This document shows, piece after piece, positions 37,512 to 45,842 of a stretch of 55,309 nucleotides of DNA. The notes under the pieces were generated by a model that was not told the origin of the DNA, did no database searches, and was given only the letters and a program-made list of their open reading frames with translations. The stretch spans positions 1 to 55,309 of the IMG/VR virus record IMGVR_UViG_3300027770_000072. The stretch is one strand, 5' to 3'. The translations under genes and the position numbers were made by a program. The first letter of the stretch is position 1. The number at the start of each line of letters is the position of its first letter. This stretch comes from a virus.

Positions 37512-39203
37512 ATGACACATTATTTGATAGATTTTAAAGACGATGCTTCAGATGAAGATATTCAGGAGTATTTAATCTCCTACCATTGCACGGTACTAGG
37601 GAAATTTGATAACCTTAATAAGGTGTATCATGTAGAAGCCAGTACGGAACCCCCTTCGTTTGAATCTATAGTTGAATTGGTACAAAATGATGATGAAACG
37701 GCAATTAACTTATTAGAAATTAAACCATTGTATAATTTTATGACTTCAACTGAATCAACTACAACAGTACATTCGGATGAAAAAAATTGGTGGAAAGTGT
37801 ATTCTATTGAAAACATAGATTTGTCAACAGATTCGTCAACTGTCCCTGTTTTTGGGGAAAGCATTGATGTTTATGTTGTTGATTCCGGCATAGATATTTC
37901 ACATGAAGAATTTGTCGGCAAAGATATAACGTTGTTGCATTCAATAATTCCAAATGATTTTAATGATTATACTGGACACGGTACTGCTCTTTCAAGTGTG
38001 ATATTAGGAAATACATGCGGAATTACAGATTGTAGTATTAAAGTTGTAAAAGTACTTAATGATGAGGGTACACCTACTAAACATAGTGATTTGCTATATG
38101 CGTTTGATGCAATAATAAATTCTATAGGTGAATCAGGGGCAAATCTTTCGGTTATCAATATAAGTTGGGCTATTCCTAAAAACACATATGTTGAAAATAA
38201 AATAAAACATTTATTAACTGCCGGTGCTGCTGTAGTAGTCGCAGCAGGTAACTCCGGTGTTCCCATAGAAAATGTAACACCTGCTTCAATGCCAAACGTG
38301 ATTACCGTTGGTGCATATCAAGAAGATTTTATGCCTTGTGATTTTTCTGATTATACTGATCCCGGTATCACAAGTCTAACATCAAATGTAGTTAATAGTG
38401 GGGCGTTAGATATTTGGGCACCAGGAAATAAAATTTATGCTGCCAAAGCAGGTGGAGGATATGGATTTGTAAGTGGTACTAGTATAGCAGCAGCAATACA
38501 GTCCGCATCAATTGCGTACTATGTCGGCCAACTACAACAGCAACATGCTAATATGTTAGATATTTATTCTAATCCGGATAATGGAATGTTTATTCCAGCC
38601 ATGGTAAATTTTGGTAGAGCAGGATTACTTGATTTGTCTGATTCTAAATATAGTAGTTCAGTTAATGCAATCACTACTTTTAGAAATTGGGAAAATTACA
38701 ATAAATCTATGACTAGTTATATTAATGGAAATTTTGATCAACTACAAAAACCTCAGAGTTTTGTACAAGTTACCAATCAACCTGAGGCTTTCTATTTTGC
38801 AAAACCTTTAGCCAGAGCATACGAATTGAAATCTCCTTTACCCGAAGGAGTATCTATAAATGGACATTTAATTCATATGAATATGAAAACTGAACCAGCA
38901 TCAGATCACGATACATATGAAATACCAGTTACCTTTTATCCTGCAGATGAATCACTATCCCCAATAGAAACAACTTTTACAATTGTACATTTACCGTCAA
39001 CTTTTGACGCTACGCTGCTAACAGCAGATGATCCAATATTAAAATTGATGTCATTCACAACCTGCTATCAACAACTAGTTCGTGAATGTGTTACAAGTTG
39101 TGGAAAATATAGGCTTCCCTGTGACACAGCCGCAGGCAGCAAATCCTGCTGGTGTCCGCCGATTCCGCCCCAATACTTTACTTATTTTTTCAATACTTTT
39201 TAG
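37512..39203 (+). CDS. Subtilisin-like serine protease (S8)
   Basis: 563 residues. An N-terminal ~90-residue propeptide-like region, then the catalytic triad: VYVVDSGIDISHEEF (Asp), DYTGHGTALSSVILG (His), VVAAGNSGVPIEN (oxyanion Asn) and FVSGTSIAAAIQSASIAYY (Ser). The C-terminal 200 residues are a beta-rich extension ending in a Cys-rich segment. No signal peptide; such phage subtilases may act in virion processing or entry (inference). Confidence 0.92.
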   Translation: MTHYLIDFKDDASDEDIQEYLISYHCTVLGKFDNLNKVYHVEASTEPPSFESIVELVQNDDETAINLLEIKPLYNFMTSTESTTTVHSDEKNWWKVYSIENIDLSTDSSTVPVFGESIDVYVVDSGIDISHEEFVGKDITLLHSIIPNDFNDYTGHGTALSSVILGNTCGITDCSIKVVKVLNDEGTPTKHSDLLYAFDAIINSIGESGANLSVINISWAIPKNTYVENKIKHLLTAGAAVVVAAGNSGVPIENVTPASMPNVITVGAYQEDFMPCDFSDYTDPGITSLTSNVVNSGALDIWAPGNKIYAAKAGGGYGFVSGTSIAAAIQSASIAYYVGQLQQQHANMLDIYSNPDNGMFIPAMVNFGRAGLLDLSDSKYSSSVNAITTFRNWENYNKSMTSYINGNFDQLQKPQSFVQVTNQPEAFYFAKPLARAYELKSPLPEGVSINGHLIHMNMKTEPASDHDTYEIPVTFYPADESLSPIETTFTIVHLPSTFDATLLTADDPILKLMSFTTCYQQLVRECVTSCGKYRLPCDTAAGSKSCWCPPIPPQYFTYFFNTF

Positions 39204-39207
39204 TAAA

Positions 39208-40068
39208 ATGATAGAAATAAAAAATAACAAGCATCTTTGTATAATTTTTCAACCAAGATCAGGATCACATGTATTACGTTATTACTTGAGCAATATATTA
39301 AATCGACATAATTTAACCGAGTGGTTCAATCCCGGGATAATTCCCCCGGATGTAATAGTTGATATTGAACATGCAATAGTACATAAAAATGGAACTCCGG
39401 CTATAGCTTCCGAATTAATTTATAAAAAGGATAACCTTGAGGAACAAAAATCTATATTTTTAAGTCGTATAGATACCTTAAATAATCTCTCTAAAATCAA
39501 TCAATATTCGGTAATGTCTATGTATACAGAACCATATGTAGTATTGGATAAAACTTGGTTGAAAATAGCAGCCGAACAAGAAAACATACAATTTATTTCT
39601 TTAGAAAGAGCCGACGTGCTATATTCTATGATTTCGTTAATAGTTGCTGTGCGTAGTAAAGTTTGGCATAACCATGAAACTGTTTTATTTAGTAGAAATT
39701 TGAATAAATTTAATATTGATATTAATAAAATGAAACACGCCTTGGATATGTATATCAAAAAAACAGATATACAGAATGAATATTTTGGTGATTTGAAAAC
39801 AATATATTATGAACAATTTCAATATAAAATTACTAATATTTCCAAACTATTCAACGTACCAAACAAGATAATATCTATTCCGTATAGCAAATTTCAAGGT
39901 AATCATAAAAATTTGATATCTAATATAGATGAAATAGAAGATTATTATGAAGAATTTGTTAACAAACATCCAGATTACTTCCCGCAATATTTTGATAAAC
40001 TTACTCACATAAACATACCCGCCAATCAAGGTAGGCAACCAGAAATACTGTTACCCGAATACAGTTGA
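39208..40068 (+). CDS. Sulfotransferase-like protein
   Basis: 286 residues from the ATG 4 nt after the protease stop. The 5'-phosphosulfate-binding loop CIIFQPRSGSHVLRYYLS near the N-terminus and ISLERADVLYSMISLIV further on match sulfotransferases, here of the Stf0-like kind. It would transfer sulfate from PAPS to an unknown acceptor. The stop overlaps the -35 of the omega-gene promoter. Confidence 0.75.
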   Translation: MIEIKNNKHLCIIFQPRSGSHVLRYYLSNILNRHNLTEWFNPGIIPPDVIVDIEHAIVHKNGTPAIASELIYKKDNLEEQKSIFLSRIDTLNNLSKINQYSVMSMYTEPYVVLDKTWLKIAAEQENIQFISLERADVLYSMISLIVAVRSKVWHNHETVLFSRNLNKFNIDINKMKHALDMYIKKTDIQNEYFGDLKTIYYEQFQYKITNISKLFNVPNKIISIPYSKFQGNHKNLISNIDEIEDYYEEFVNKHPDYFPQYFDKLTHINIPANQGRQPEILLPEYS

Positions 40069-40093
40069 CTTATAACCAATTCTGCTGTATAAT
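40065..40093 (+). promoter_or_regulatory. Sigma70-like promoter of omega-like gene
   Basis: TTGACT, 17-nt spacer, TATAAT; AGGAG lies before the ATG at 40117. Confidence 0.8.
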
Positions 40094-40116
40094 AACATCT
40101 TTAACTAGGAGATATT

Positions 40117-40335
40117 ATGTCTGAAAGCAGAGCAAGATACACTAGCCAAGAGGCTGTAGAGATGATTGGTAATCGTTTTGAAATGGTTCTAATCGCTTGT
40201 GCTAGGGTTAGGGAACTCAAGCGCGGACACAAGTCTAAACTAGATAAACCTACTAGTGCAGGACCATCAGTAGTTGCATTAATGGAAATTGAAAAGGGCC
40301 TAGTCGGCCGTGAATATCTTAAACAATTAAGATAA
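40117..40335 (+). CDS. rpoZ: RNA polymerase omega subunit-like protein
   Basis: 72 residues. [20 protein letters not shown], then ARVRELKRG and [18 protein letters not shown] align well from memory with bacterial omega ([20 protein letters not shown] ... VIALREIEEGLI). Omega binds beta-prime and aids core assembly. The usual acidic C-terminal tail is absent. A phage version could remodel host polymerase. It has its own promoter. Confidence 0.85.
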   Translation: MSESRARYTSQEAVEMIGNRFEMVLIACARVRELKRGHKSKLDKPTSAGPSVVALMEIEKGLVGREYLKQLR

Positions 40336-40350
40336 TTTACCCAAAATACA

Positions 40351-40379
40351 TATACAACAACTGGATGTTGTTGTATAAT
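40351..40379 (+). promoter_or_regulatory. Possible promoter of RNA elements 4-5 and DUF2828 gene
   Basis: A good TATAAT (40374) with a weak TATACA 17 nt upstream. Transcription would start about 13 nt before RNA element 4. Confidence 0.5.
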
Positions 40380-40398
40380 ACACGTATTGAAAGATTAA

Positions 40399-40511
40399 AG
40401 GATCGGTTCAGCAATTTAACCATTACTGGATGATGGGCAAAGATAACTTCAAGCCTATCAAGGTGAGTTTGGATTTCTCACTTGAATAAAAAAGTACAAA
40501 ACGATCCTGTT
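40399..40511 (+). ncRNA. AGGAT-CAGCAA-CCTGTT RNA element 4
   Basis: Terminal stem AGGATCG (40399) / CGATCCT (40502) then GTT and a T-run, CAGCAA at the 5' side. Interior stem TCAAGGTGAG / CTCACTTGA. 113 nt, in the leader of the DUF2828 gene. The 5' strand AGGATCGGTTCAGCAA is identical to element 2. Confidence 0.7.
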
Positions 40512-40520
40512 TTTTATATT

Positions 40521-40579
40521 AGGGTGCTTCCAGCAAATTTAAAAACTTTACTTGAAATCAAGCAAAACAGCACCCTGTT
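40521..40579 (+). ncRNA. AGGGT-CAGCAA-CCTGTT RNA element 5
   Basis: Terminal stem AGGGTGC / GCACCCT then GTT; CAGCAA follows the 5' strand; inner hairpin CTTG-AAAT-CAAG. The A-to-G and T-to-C changes against the other copies keep pairing, which supports the stem. Ends 30 nt before the DUF2828 start. Confidence 0.7.
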
Positions 40580-40609
40580 GCAAACAATACTCACAGAAAG
40601 GAGAAAACT

Positions 40610-42025
40610 ATGCAATTCGCAAACGCAATACTAAACCAAGAGGCTCGTACCACTAATGGTATGAAGGCTCGTGAATCAACCGCTAACGCATGTGTTGATT
40701 TGTTCTATAACATCGGTGCAAGCCGTGGTAAGAACATCATCCCGCAATTCACAGCGGCTTATGTAGAAAATGCAGACCTAGCATTACGTATCGTCCAATG
40801 GGCACGTGATGTTCGTGGTGGTGCGGGTGAACGTGAATTGTTCCGTCAAGTCATGTTGCACTTGGAAAAGACTAACCCAGCTGATGCTGCTCGTCTTATG
40901 TCTAAGGTACCAGAACTTGGTCGTTTTGACGATTTGCTAGTTTTTCAAACTAAGGATATGAAGGCTAAGGCTTACACATTGCTTGGTGACTACTTGCGTC
41001 AAAATAACGGACTCGCTGCTAAGTGGACTCCGCGTAAGGGCAAGATCGCGGCTGAAATTCGTGACTTCTACGGTATGACTCCAAAGCAATATCGTAAGAC
41101 TCTTGTTGGTATGACTACTGTTGTTGAAACACAAATGTGTTCTAATGACTGGGATAACATCAACTACAGTCACGTTCCATCTGTAGCGCATAGTCGTTAC
41201 AAGAAGGCTTTCGGTCGTCATGGTACAACTTATGCTGAGTACATCACTAAGTTGGTTAAGGGTGAAGCAGGTGTGAAGATCAATGCTAACGCAATCTTCC
41301 CGCACGATGTGTTGAAGGGTCGTATCAGTGGATACGGTGCTACAACTTGGTCTAAGACTGAGTTGGATGCTATTGAAGCACAATGGAATGCATTGCCTAA
41401 CTACGTTGGTGACTCAAGCGTGTTGCCTCTAGTTGACGTTAGTGGCTCTATGACCTGCATTGCAGGGAAGAAGGGTTCTACTACTTGCCTAGAAATCGCA
41501 GTTAGCTTGGGATTGTATTTTGCTGATAAGAACAAGGGTAAGTTCAAGGACTGCTTCTTGACTTTCAGCGACAAGCCAAAGTTGTTGAACCTTAAGGGTT
41601 CAATCAACCAAAAGATTGACCAAATGGTCAGTTCTGATTGGGGTATGAGTACAAACCTACATGGTGCGTTCAATCAAATCCTTGACACTGCTGTTAAGAA
41701 CAAGGTATCACAAGCAGAAATGCCTGAAACTTTGATGATTTTCAGCGACATGCAATTTAACGCCTGCGTTAAGTATGATGACAGTGCAATGGAAATGATC
41801 GCACGTAAGTACGCCGAAGCAGGTTACGATTTGCCTAAGGTAGTTTTCTGGAACTTGAATGCTAGCGGAAACGCTCCAGTTGAGTTTGACAAGGGTGGTA
41901 CCGCTCTTGTGTCAGGATTCAGCCCAGCAATCGCTGCTAGCGTATTGGGTGCAGACCCAGATGCATTCTCGCCTGAAGCAATTATGCTTAAGGCCGTGAT
42001 GAATAGTCGCTACGATTTGGCGTAA
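40610..42025 (+). CDS. DUF2828 protein (Ro60-like helical repeat + vWA)
   Basis: 471 residues. The N-terminal ~270 are helical and match the DUF2828 family as I recall it (LRIVQWARDVRGGAGERELF, MCSNDWDNINYSHVPSVAHS, INANAIFPHDV). The C-terminal vWA domain has an intact MIDAS motif (LVDVSGSM, Thr in MSTN, Asp in FSDM). This layout parallels TROVE/Ro60 RNA-binding rings. Lys codons are almost all AAG and bases look host-like, unlike neighbours, suggesting high expression or transfer. Strong AAAGGAG site. Two structured RNAs lie in its leader. Confidence 0.82.
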   Translation: MQFANAILNQEARTTNGMKARESTANACVDLFYNIGASRGKNIIPQFTAAYVENADLALRIVQWARDVRGGAGERELFRQVMLHLEKTNPADAARLMSKVPELGRFDDLLVFQTKDMKAKAYTLLGDYLRQNNGLAAKWTPRKGKIAAEIRDFYGMTPKQYRKTLVGMTTVVETQMCSNDWDNINYSHVPSVAHSRYKKAFGRHGTTYAEYITKLVKGEAGVKINANAIFPHDVLKGRISGYGATTWSKTELDAIEAQWNALPNYVGDSSVLPLVDVSGSMTCIAGKKGSTTCLEIAVSLGLYFADKNKGKFKDCFLTFSDKPKLLNLKGSINQKIDQMVSSDWGMSTNLHGAFNQILDTAVKNKVSQAEMPETLMIFSDMQFNACVKYDDSAMEMIARKYAEAGYDLPKVVFWNLNASGNAPVEFDKGGTALVSGFSPAIAASVLGADPDAFSPEAIMLKAVMNSRYDLA

Positions 42026-42079
42026 GCTAAATAGAGTAACACGGCAGGTGCCTCTGCGAAAGTACGCACTTGTTCTCTA

Positions 42080-42102
42080 AATGCCCGGTTCATCCGGGCA
42101 TT
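42080..42102 (+). terminator. GC-rich hairpin after DUF2828 gene
   Basis: AATGCCCGG-TTCAT-CCGGGCATT, a perfect 9-bp stem without a U-tract. Likely terminates or stabilises the DUF2828 transcript. Confidence 0.55.
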
Positions 42103-42110
42103 GCCATAAC

Positions 42111-42139
42111 TTGACAAATAATGGTGAAGGTGATATACT
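42111..42139 (+). promoter_or_regulatory. Sigma70-like early promoter
   Basis: TTGACA, 17-nt spacer, TATACT, with the gene's ATG (42146) only 6 nt downstream. Confidence 0.8.
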
Positions 42140-42145
42140 ATGACT

Positions 42146-42454
42146 ATGCGTAAATTAATTAAAAACGGAAAAGTAGCGGTACTATACAGCCCTGACTTTG
42201 GTGCTGGATGGTACACATGGAATCAAGACCATCCAGAGATATTATTTGACCCTGCAATGGTAAAACTTGTAGAGAAGGGACAGTATGATGAATTGGCTAC
42301 TTATGTAGAATTGAAGTATCCAGGCATATATACACTTGGATTGATTAGTTTACAGGTAGAATGGATAGAAGAAGGTAAAAAATTTCGTGTAGTAGAATAC
42401 GACGGTGATGAAAGTATACAAGTAGAAGATGACATGGATTGGATGATAGCATAG
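42146..42454 (+). CDS. Hypothetical early protein, probably leaderless
   Basis: 102 residues, MRKLIKNGKVAVLYSPDFGA, then helical and acidic (EYDGDESIQVEDDMDWM). The ATG sits 6 nt after the -10 box, about where transcription starts. Another ATG two codons earlier lies between -10 and +1. Family common in phages; function unknown. Confidence 0.7.
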   Translation: MRKLIKNGKVAVLYSPDFGAGWYTWNQDHPEILFDPAMVKLVEKGQYDELATYVELKYPGIYTLGLISLQVEWIEEGKKFRVVEYDGDESIQVEDDMDWMIA

Positions 42455-42687
42455 TGTATAAAGTAATAACAAAAGAAGGGTTTCCCCTTGCTAGTTGTTT
42501 GTCGTTGAATAGTGCAATGGACACAGCAAAGGCGTACGGGCAGTTTGTAACTATTCGTGGCCCAGACGGAATGGAATTTGTAGGACGATTCGGTGTTGAT
42601 AGTGTAGTTGATGGAAAGACTCCTGATGGAGTAGCATACACTTGGAACAAGGCAAGTAGAATCGGCCGAGTAAAGAAGGAGAAATAA
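42454..42687 (+). CDS. Small hypothetical protein
   Basis: 77 residues from a GTG overlapping the upstream stop (TAGTG): VYKVITKEGFPLASCLSLNS, then RGPDGMEFVGRFGVDSV and a basic end. A TTG 15 nt earlier is another possible start. Function unknown. Confidence 0.6.
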   Translation: MYKVITKEGFPLASCLSLNSAMDTAKAYGQFVTIRGPDGMEFVGRFGVDSVVDGKTPDGVAYTWNKASRIGRVKKEK

Positions 42688-42688
42688 T

Positions 42689-43291
42689 ATGCCAGCAGTA
42701 TTTTTAGTATCGGACACACACTTTGGGCATGCCGGAGTATGTAGATTTACAGAGAGTGACGGAGTAACAAAGATTCGCCCATGGACTGATCCACATGAAA
42801 TGGATGAGGAAATGATTAAACGTTGGAACGATACAGTTCGTCCAAACGACAAAGTATATCACTTGGGTGATGTGGTTATCAATCGCAAAGCATTACCAAC
42901 GATGGCTCGCTTAAACGGTGATAAAGTTTTAATTCGTGGCAATCACGATATCTTCCCTGATGTGGAATATAGTAGGTACTTCCGTGAATTAAGAGCATAT
43001 CATGTTATGAACGGAATGATTTTAAGTCATATTCCGTTGCATAGTGATAGCTTGGGTAGATTTGGTACCAACATTCACGGACATTTACATTCTAATCGTG
43101 TAAAGAAAGCACGTGGGGTTGATGCTAGAACCGGAGAAGTTCTGTATAGTGATGAACCAGACGTTCGCTATCATTGTGTTTGTGTTGAGCAAACTGACTT
43201 TACTCCTATCTTATTCGAAGATGTTATTAAACGGATCGAGGCAGAAGGTGGGTCAGTTGGCTTCAAAAACGGCAATGGCCCAACTATGTGA
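42689..43291 (+). CDS. Calcineurin-like metallophosphoesterase
   Basis: 200 residues. Metal-binding motifs in order: FLVSDTHFGH, VYHLGDVVINR, LIRGNHDIFPD, ILSHIPLH, NIHGHLHSNR. Two-metal phosphoesterase of unknown substrate, widespread in T4-like phages. AAGGAG precedes the ATG. Starts 1 nt after the previous gene. Confidence 0.93.
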   Translation: MPAVFLVSDTHFGHAGVCRFTESDGVTKIRPWTDPHEMDEEMIKRWNDTVRPNDKVYHLGDVVINRKALPTMARLNGDKVLIRGNHDIFPDVEYSRYFRELRAYHVMNGMILSHIPLHSDSLGRFGTNIHGHLHSNRVKKARGVDARTGEVLYSDEPDVRYHCVCVEQTDFTPILFEDVIKRIEAEGGSVGFKNGNGPTM

Positions 43292-43313
43292 TAAATAAAA
43301 GAAAAGGCAACCT

Positions 43314-43511
43314 ATGACATTCAATAAAGTAACATTAGCAGCATCAGCAATTCAGCAACATACTGCATTGGTTCGTAATGAAGAACGTCATAGGGAAATG
43401 ATTGTTAATGACCGTCATATTAAAGAACGCCTTATTGATAATGAAATACATAGAATAGAGGCAAACCGCAGAATGATGCGGGCAGGACAAAATATAGATA
43501 AGTTAGCATAG
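43314..43511 (+). CDS. Small helical hypothetical protein
   Basis: 65 residues, charged helix (ERHREMIVNDRHIKERLIDN) that could form a coiled coil. AAAAGG upstream. Followed by a terminator. Not recognised. Confidence 0.65.
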   Translation: MTFNKVTLAASAIQQHTALVRNEERHREMIVNDRHIKERLIDNEIHRIEANRRMMRAGQNIDKLA

Positions 43512-43536
43512 TGGGGTCTTAGGGCCCTACTTTTTT
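43510..43536 (+). terminator. Rho-independent terminator
   Basis: AGTGGGG / CCCTACT hairpin followed by TTTTTT, overlapping the previous stop codon. Confidence 0.8.
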
Positions 43537-43564
43537 GGATTTAATTTAATAATTATAATATACG

Positions 43565-43572
43565 TATAAATA
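43565..43572 (+). promoter_or_regulatory. T4-type late promoter-like box
   Basis: TATAAATA 8 nt before the ATG at 43581. Confidence 0.4.
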
Positions 43573-43580
43573 AGAATATC

Positions 43581-44051
43581 ATGTTTCAATTCATCACAGA
43601 CCTTTCACACACATTATTAAGTTTTATAAAAGACGATCCTGTACGCCCTGAAATCTCTAAAGATTTTAGAGTTAGCGATGGTAGGGTTGTAGCAGCATTA
43701 ACTGATGAAGAACAAAATCCAGAAGCAATGGTTTGTGTTAGCTTCCATGATTTTGTTCCTGAAGATGTTGAAGGGTTAAGTAAAACCTCAAGTGTTCCTA
43801 CTACCGCCATATTTTATACCATATGGAGTTACAAAAGTGGCAAAGGTAGAGATTTGCTTTATCAAGCGGTAAAAGGAATTCAAGCACAATATCCTAGTGT
43901 TACAAGATTTGTGACACTAAGCCCTAAGACAAACGTGGCCCGTAGATTTCATCTAAAGAACGGGGCTATTGTTTTGCGTGAGAACATAGATACTACCAAT
44001 TATGAGTATCTGACAGAAATCCCTAAAGAATCCCCCGAAAATAACGGTTGA
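43581..44051 (+). CDS. GNAT-like acetyltransferase
   Basis: 156 residues. YTIWSYKSGKGRDLLYQAVK (acetyl-CoA loop Gly-x-Gly) and TLSPKTNVARRFHLKNGAIV (motif B) fit the GNAT fold. Substrate unknown. Similar proteins occur in T4-like cyanophages. A TATAAATA box lies immediately upstream. Confidence 0.72.
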   Translation: MFQFITDLSHTLLSFIKDDPVRPEISKDFRVSDGRVVAALTDEEQNPEAMVCVSFHDFVPEDVEGLSKTSSVPTTAIFYTIWSYKSGKGRDLLYQAVKGIQAQYPSVTRFVTLSPKTNVARRFHLKNGAIVLRENIDTTNYEYLTEIPKESPENNG

Positions 44052-44076
44052 CAATAAATGGTTTTGGGTGTATACT
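44048..44076 (+). promoter_or_regulatory. Conserved early promoter
   Basis: TTGACA, spacer ATAAATGGTTTTGGGTG, TATACT. One of a near-identical set (44-52 kb). ATG 6 nt downstream. Confidence 0.88.
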
Positions 44077-44082
44077 GTGAGT

Positions 44083-44598
44083 ATGCTGAGAGAACACCTA
44101 AAATCTCGTCACTTAGACTTAGAACTTCACAGGCCCGTGCTTGATGAAGTTGAAGGTGTTGCTACATTCTATTTGTGGAATCTAAGCGGCCAATTAATCG
44201 GATATCAGCAATATCGCCCCTTGGGCGAGAAAAAACCACAGAATAATCCCAAACAGGGCAAGTATTTCACATACCGAAATCAGCCCACCCAGACAGTCTG
44301 GGGCGTAGAAAGTCTACATTTAAGCCCCGGAGTCGTGTTTGTGTGTGAGGGGGTGTTTGATGCGGCCAGGTTGACTGAGCGTGGATTTAGTGCGTTGGCC
44401 GTGCTATCTAACAACCCCAATCAAGACTTGGGAAACTGGTTAACCTGTCTTAACCGCAAAGTTATCACAGTTTGCGACAATGACGATGCAGGCCGCAAGT
44501 TGGCCAAGTTTGGAAACTGTTGCGTTTTTACAACAGATAAGGACCTAGGGGATAGCGACACGGAATTCGTCTCGGCCTTACTAGAAACCCACGGTTGA
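44083..44598 (+). CDS. Toprim-domain primase-like protein, probably leaderless
   Basis: 171 residues from the ATG at the predicted transcription start. Toprim signatures: VVFVCEGVFDAARLTERGFS (catalytic Glu) and KVITVCDNDDAGRKLAKFG (DxDxA acidic motif). Resembles the Toprim half of small phage primases without an obvious zinc finger or helicase. A longer start (GTG 44068) would lie inside the promoter. Confidence 0.8.
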   Translation: MLREHLKSRHLDLELHRPVLDEVEGVATFYLWNLSGQLIGYQQYRPLGEKKPQNNPKQGKYFTYRNQPTQTVWGVESLHLSPGVVFVCEGVFDAARLTERGFSALAVLSNNPNQDLGNWLTCLNRKVITVCDNDDAGRKLAKFGNCCVFTTDKDLGDSDTEFVSALLETHG

Positions 44599-44623
44599 CA
44601 TTAAATGGTTTTGGGTATATAAT
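44595..44623 (+). promoter_or_regulatory. Conserved early promoter
   Basis: TTGACA, spacer TTAAATGGTTTTGGGTA, TATAAT; the gene's ATG begins 6 nt after the -10 box. Confidence 0.9.
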
Positions 44624-44629
44624 ACACTT

Positions 44630-44968
44630 ATGAACTCGAAAATCGCCCGTAAGCGTAGAACAGACCGTAATCAAGTGATATACTACATACAAGATGTAGT
44701 TACACAAGAATATTATATTGGTCTTACTGCGTTGTCATTCAAGGGTAATGTGTTTCGCACACTACGCCGTCGTATGCAAAAGCATATGCAACGGGCCTTG
44801 ACTGAGCGTAAGAATTGGGGTCTGTCTTGTGCATTGCGTGAACGTGGTGCCGAGCGTTTTATATTCGGTGTTATTGAAGTTGTTCGTGGCAAGCGTCCTG
44901 CTCATGCCCGTGAAACAGAATTGATTAACACATTGCGTCCCGAATTGAACACATTCGGGATTAAGTAA
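44630..44968 (+). CDS. GIY-YIG-like nuclease, probably leaderless
   Basis: 112 residues. QVIYYIQDVVTQEYYIGLTA is a GIY-YIG core, followed by the basic helix RRRMQKHMQRALTERKNWGL and a conserved Glu in ARETELINTLRPELN. Often a homing or repair nuclease. The only good start lies 6 nt after the -10 box. Confidence 0.8.
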   Translation: MNSKIARKRRTDRNQVIYYIQDVVTQEYYIGLTALSFKGNVFRTLRRRMQKHMQRALTERKNWGLSCALRERGAERFIFGVIEVVRGKRPAHARETELINTLRPELNTFGIK

Positions 44969-44978
44969 GGAGAACATT

Positions 44979-45185
44979 ATGAAATACTTTTGGGATAAAG
45001 CAAAAGGTCTCAATGCTGACATTGAGCGTCACCGCGCCAAGGAAAAGGAATTAGAATCTAAGATTGCTGAACTTGAAGGTAAAGAAGATCCAATGAGTAT
45101 TGCCGCATTGCGAGTGTATCGTAGGTTTCTTTATCAATTACAAGTAAGCAAGGTAGAAGTTGTTTCTAAGATTGGAAAAAAGTAA
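44979..45185 (+). CDS. Coiled-coil hypothetical protein
   Basis: 68 residues, heptad-rich (ADIERHRAKEKELESKIAEL). AAGGAG upstream; the stop overlaps the next start by one base. Function unknown. Confidence 0.7.
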   Translation: MKYFWDKAKGLNADIERHRAKEKELESKIAELEGKEDPMSIAALRVYRRFLYQLQVSKVEVVSKIGKK

Positions 45186-45367
45186 TGAACGAACGAATTG
45201 ATAAACTGCTGGTTAAGGCTGGAGCATACTTTGGTGGCGAAGGTGTTGTTTATGATGCCTTTGATCCTGAAAAGTTCGCCGAGTTGATTGTGCAGGAATG
45301 TGCTGAGATTTGTTTGGAAGCAAATAACCATAAAAATATCTTACGATATTTCGGAGTTGAAGAATGA
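45185..45367 (+). CDS. EKFAEL-family small protein, copy 1
   Basis: 60 residues: MNERIDKLLVKAG...FDPEKFAELIVQECAEICLE...ILRYFGVEE. A common early phage family of unknown function; related copies at 45579 and 45839. Overlaps the next gene (ATGA). Confidence 0.8.
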   Translation: MNERIDKLLVKAGAYFGGEGVVYDAFDPEKFAELIVQECAEICLEANNHKNILRYFGVEE

Positions 45368-45582
45368 ACACACCAATCGTACCTGATAATGTAATCAAGA
45401 TGTGGGCGGATCCTCGCTTTCAAATTCTAGCAGAAGTTGATAAATTATTGACAGGTAGCAAGACATGGGCGGGTATGGAATACACCTATCATCCTATACA
45501 TCCTGACAAGTATAAACCAGTTGCAGTAAAGGTACGTAAAGCATTGTATGACCTTCAAGCAGAATATGGAGTTTTAGAATGA
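45364..45582 (+). CDS. Small hypothetical protein
   Basis: 72 residues, MNTPIVPDNVIKMWADPRFQ then HPDKYKPVAVKVRKALYDLQ. Joined to both neighbours by 4-nt overlaps. Not recognised. Confidence 0.7.
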   Translation: MNTPIVPDNVIKMWADPRFQILAEVDKLLTGSKTWAGMEYTYHPIHPDKYKPVAVKVRKALYDLQAEYGVLE

Positions 45583-45842
45583 ACGAACAAATTGAAAAAC
45601 TTGCTGAACAGTGCCGAATTGAAACTTACGGGGTAAATGGTGAGTTACTAGAGTTTGGGTTTGACCAAGAAAAGTTCGCCGAGTTGATTATAGAGGAGTG
45701 TGCTAGGGAGGTTGAAGAATTTGCACGAAAGTGGTGGTCTATTCATTGTCATAGCAACAAACACGCAGAGACAACCCGTAAAGCACATGACGATTTTTGT
45801 TCGTTGCAAGCAGCAATCAGAAGAAGAGGAAAAACGGAATGA
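45579..45842 (+). CDS. EKFAEL-family small protein, copy 2
   Basis: 87 residues: MNEQIEKLAEQC...FDQEKFAELIIEECAREVEE, with an added basic C-terminus. Same family as 45185 and 45839. Confidence 0.8.
   Translation: MNEQIEKLAEQCRIETYGVNGELLEFGFDQEKFAELIIEECAREVEEFARKWWSIHCHSNKHAETTRKAHDDFCSLQAAIRRRGKTE

Noticed and set aside
40610-42025. Calling the protein a true TROVE/Ro60
   Set aside because: Motifs fit DUF2828 better; only the helical-plus-vWA layout is shared, so Ro60-like is used as an analogy.
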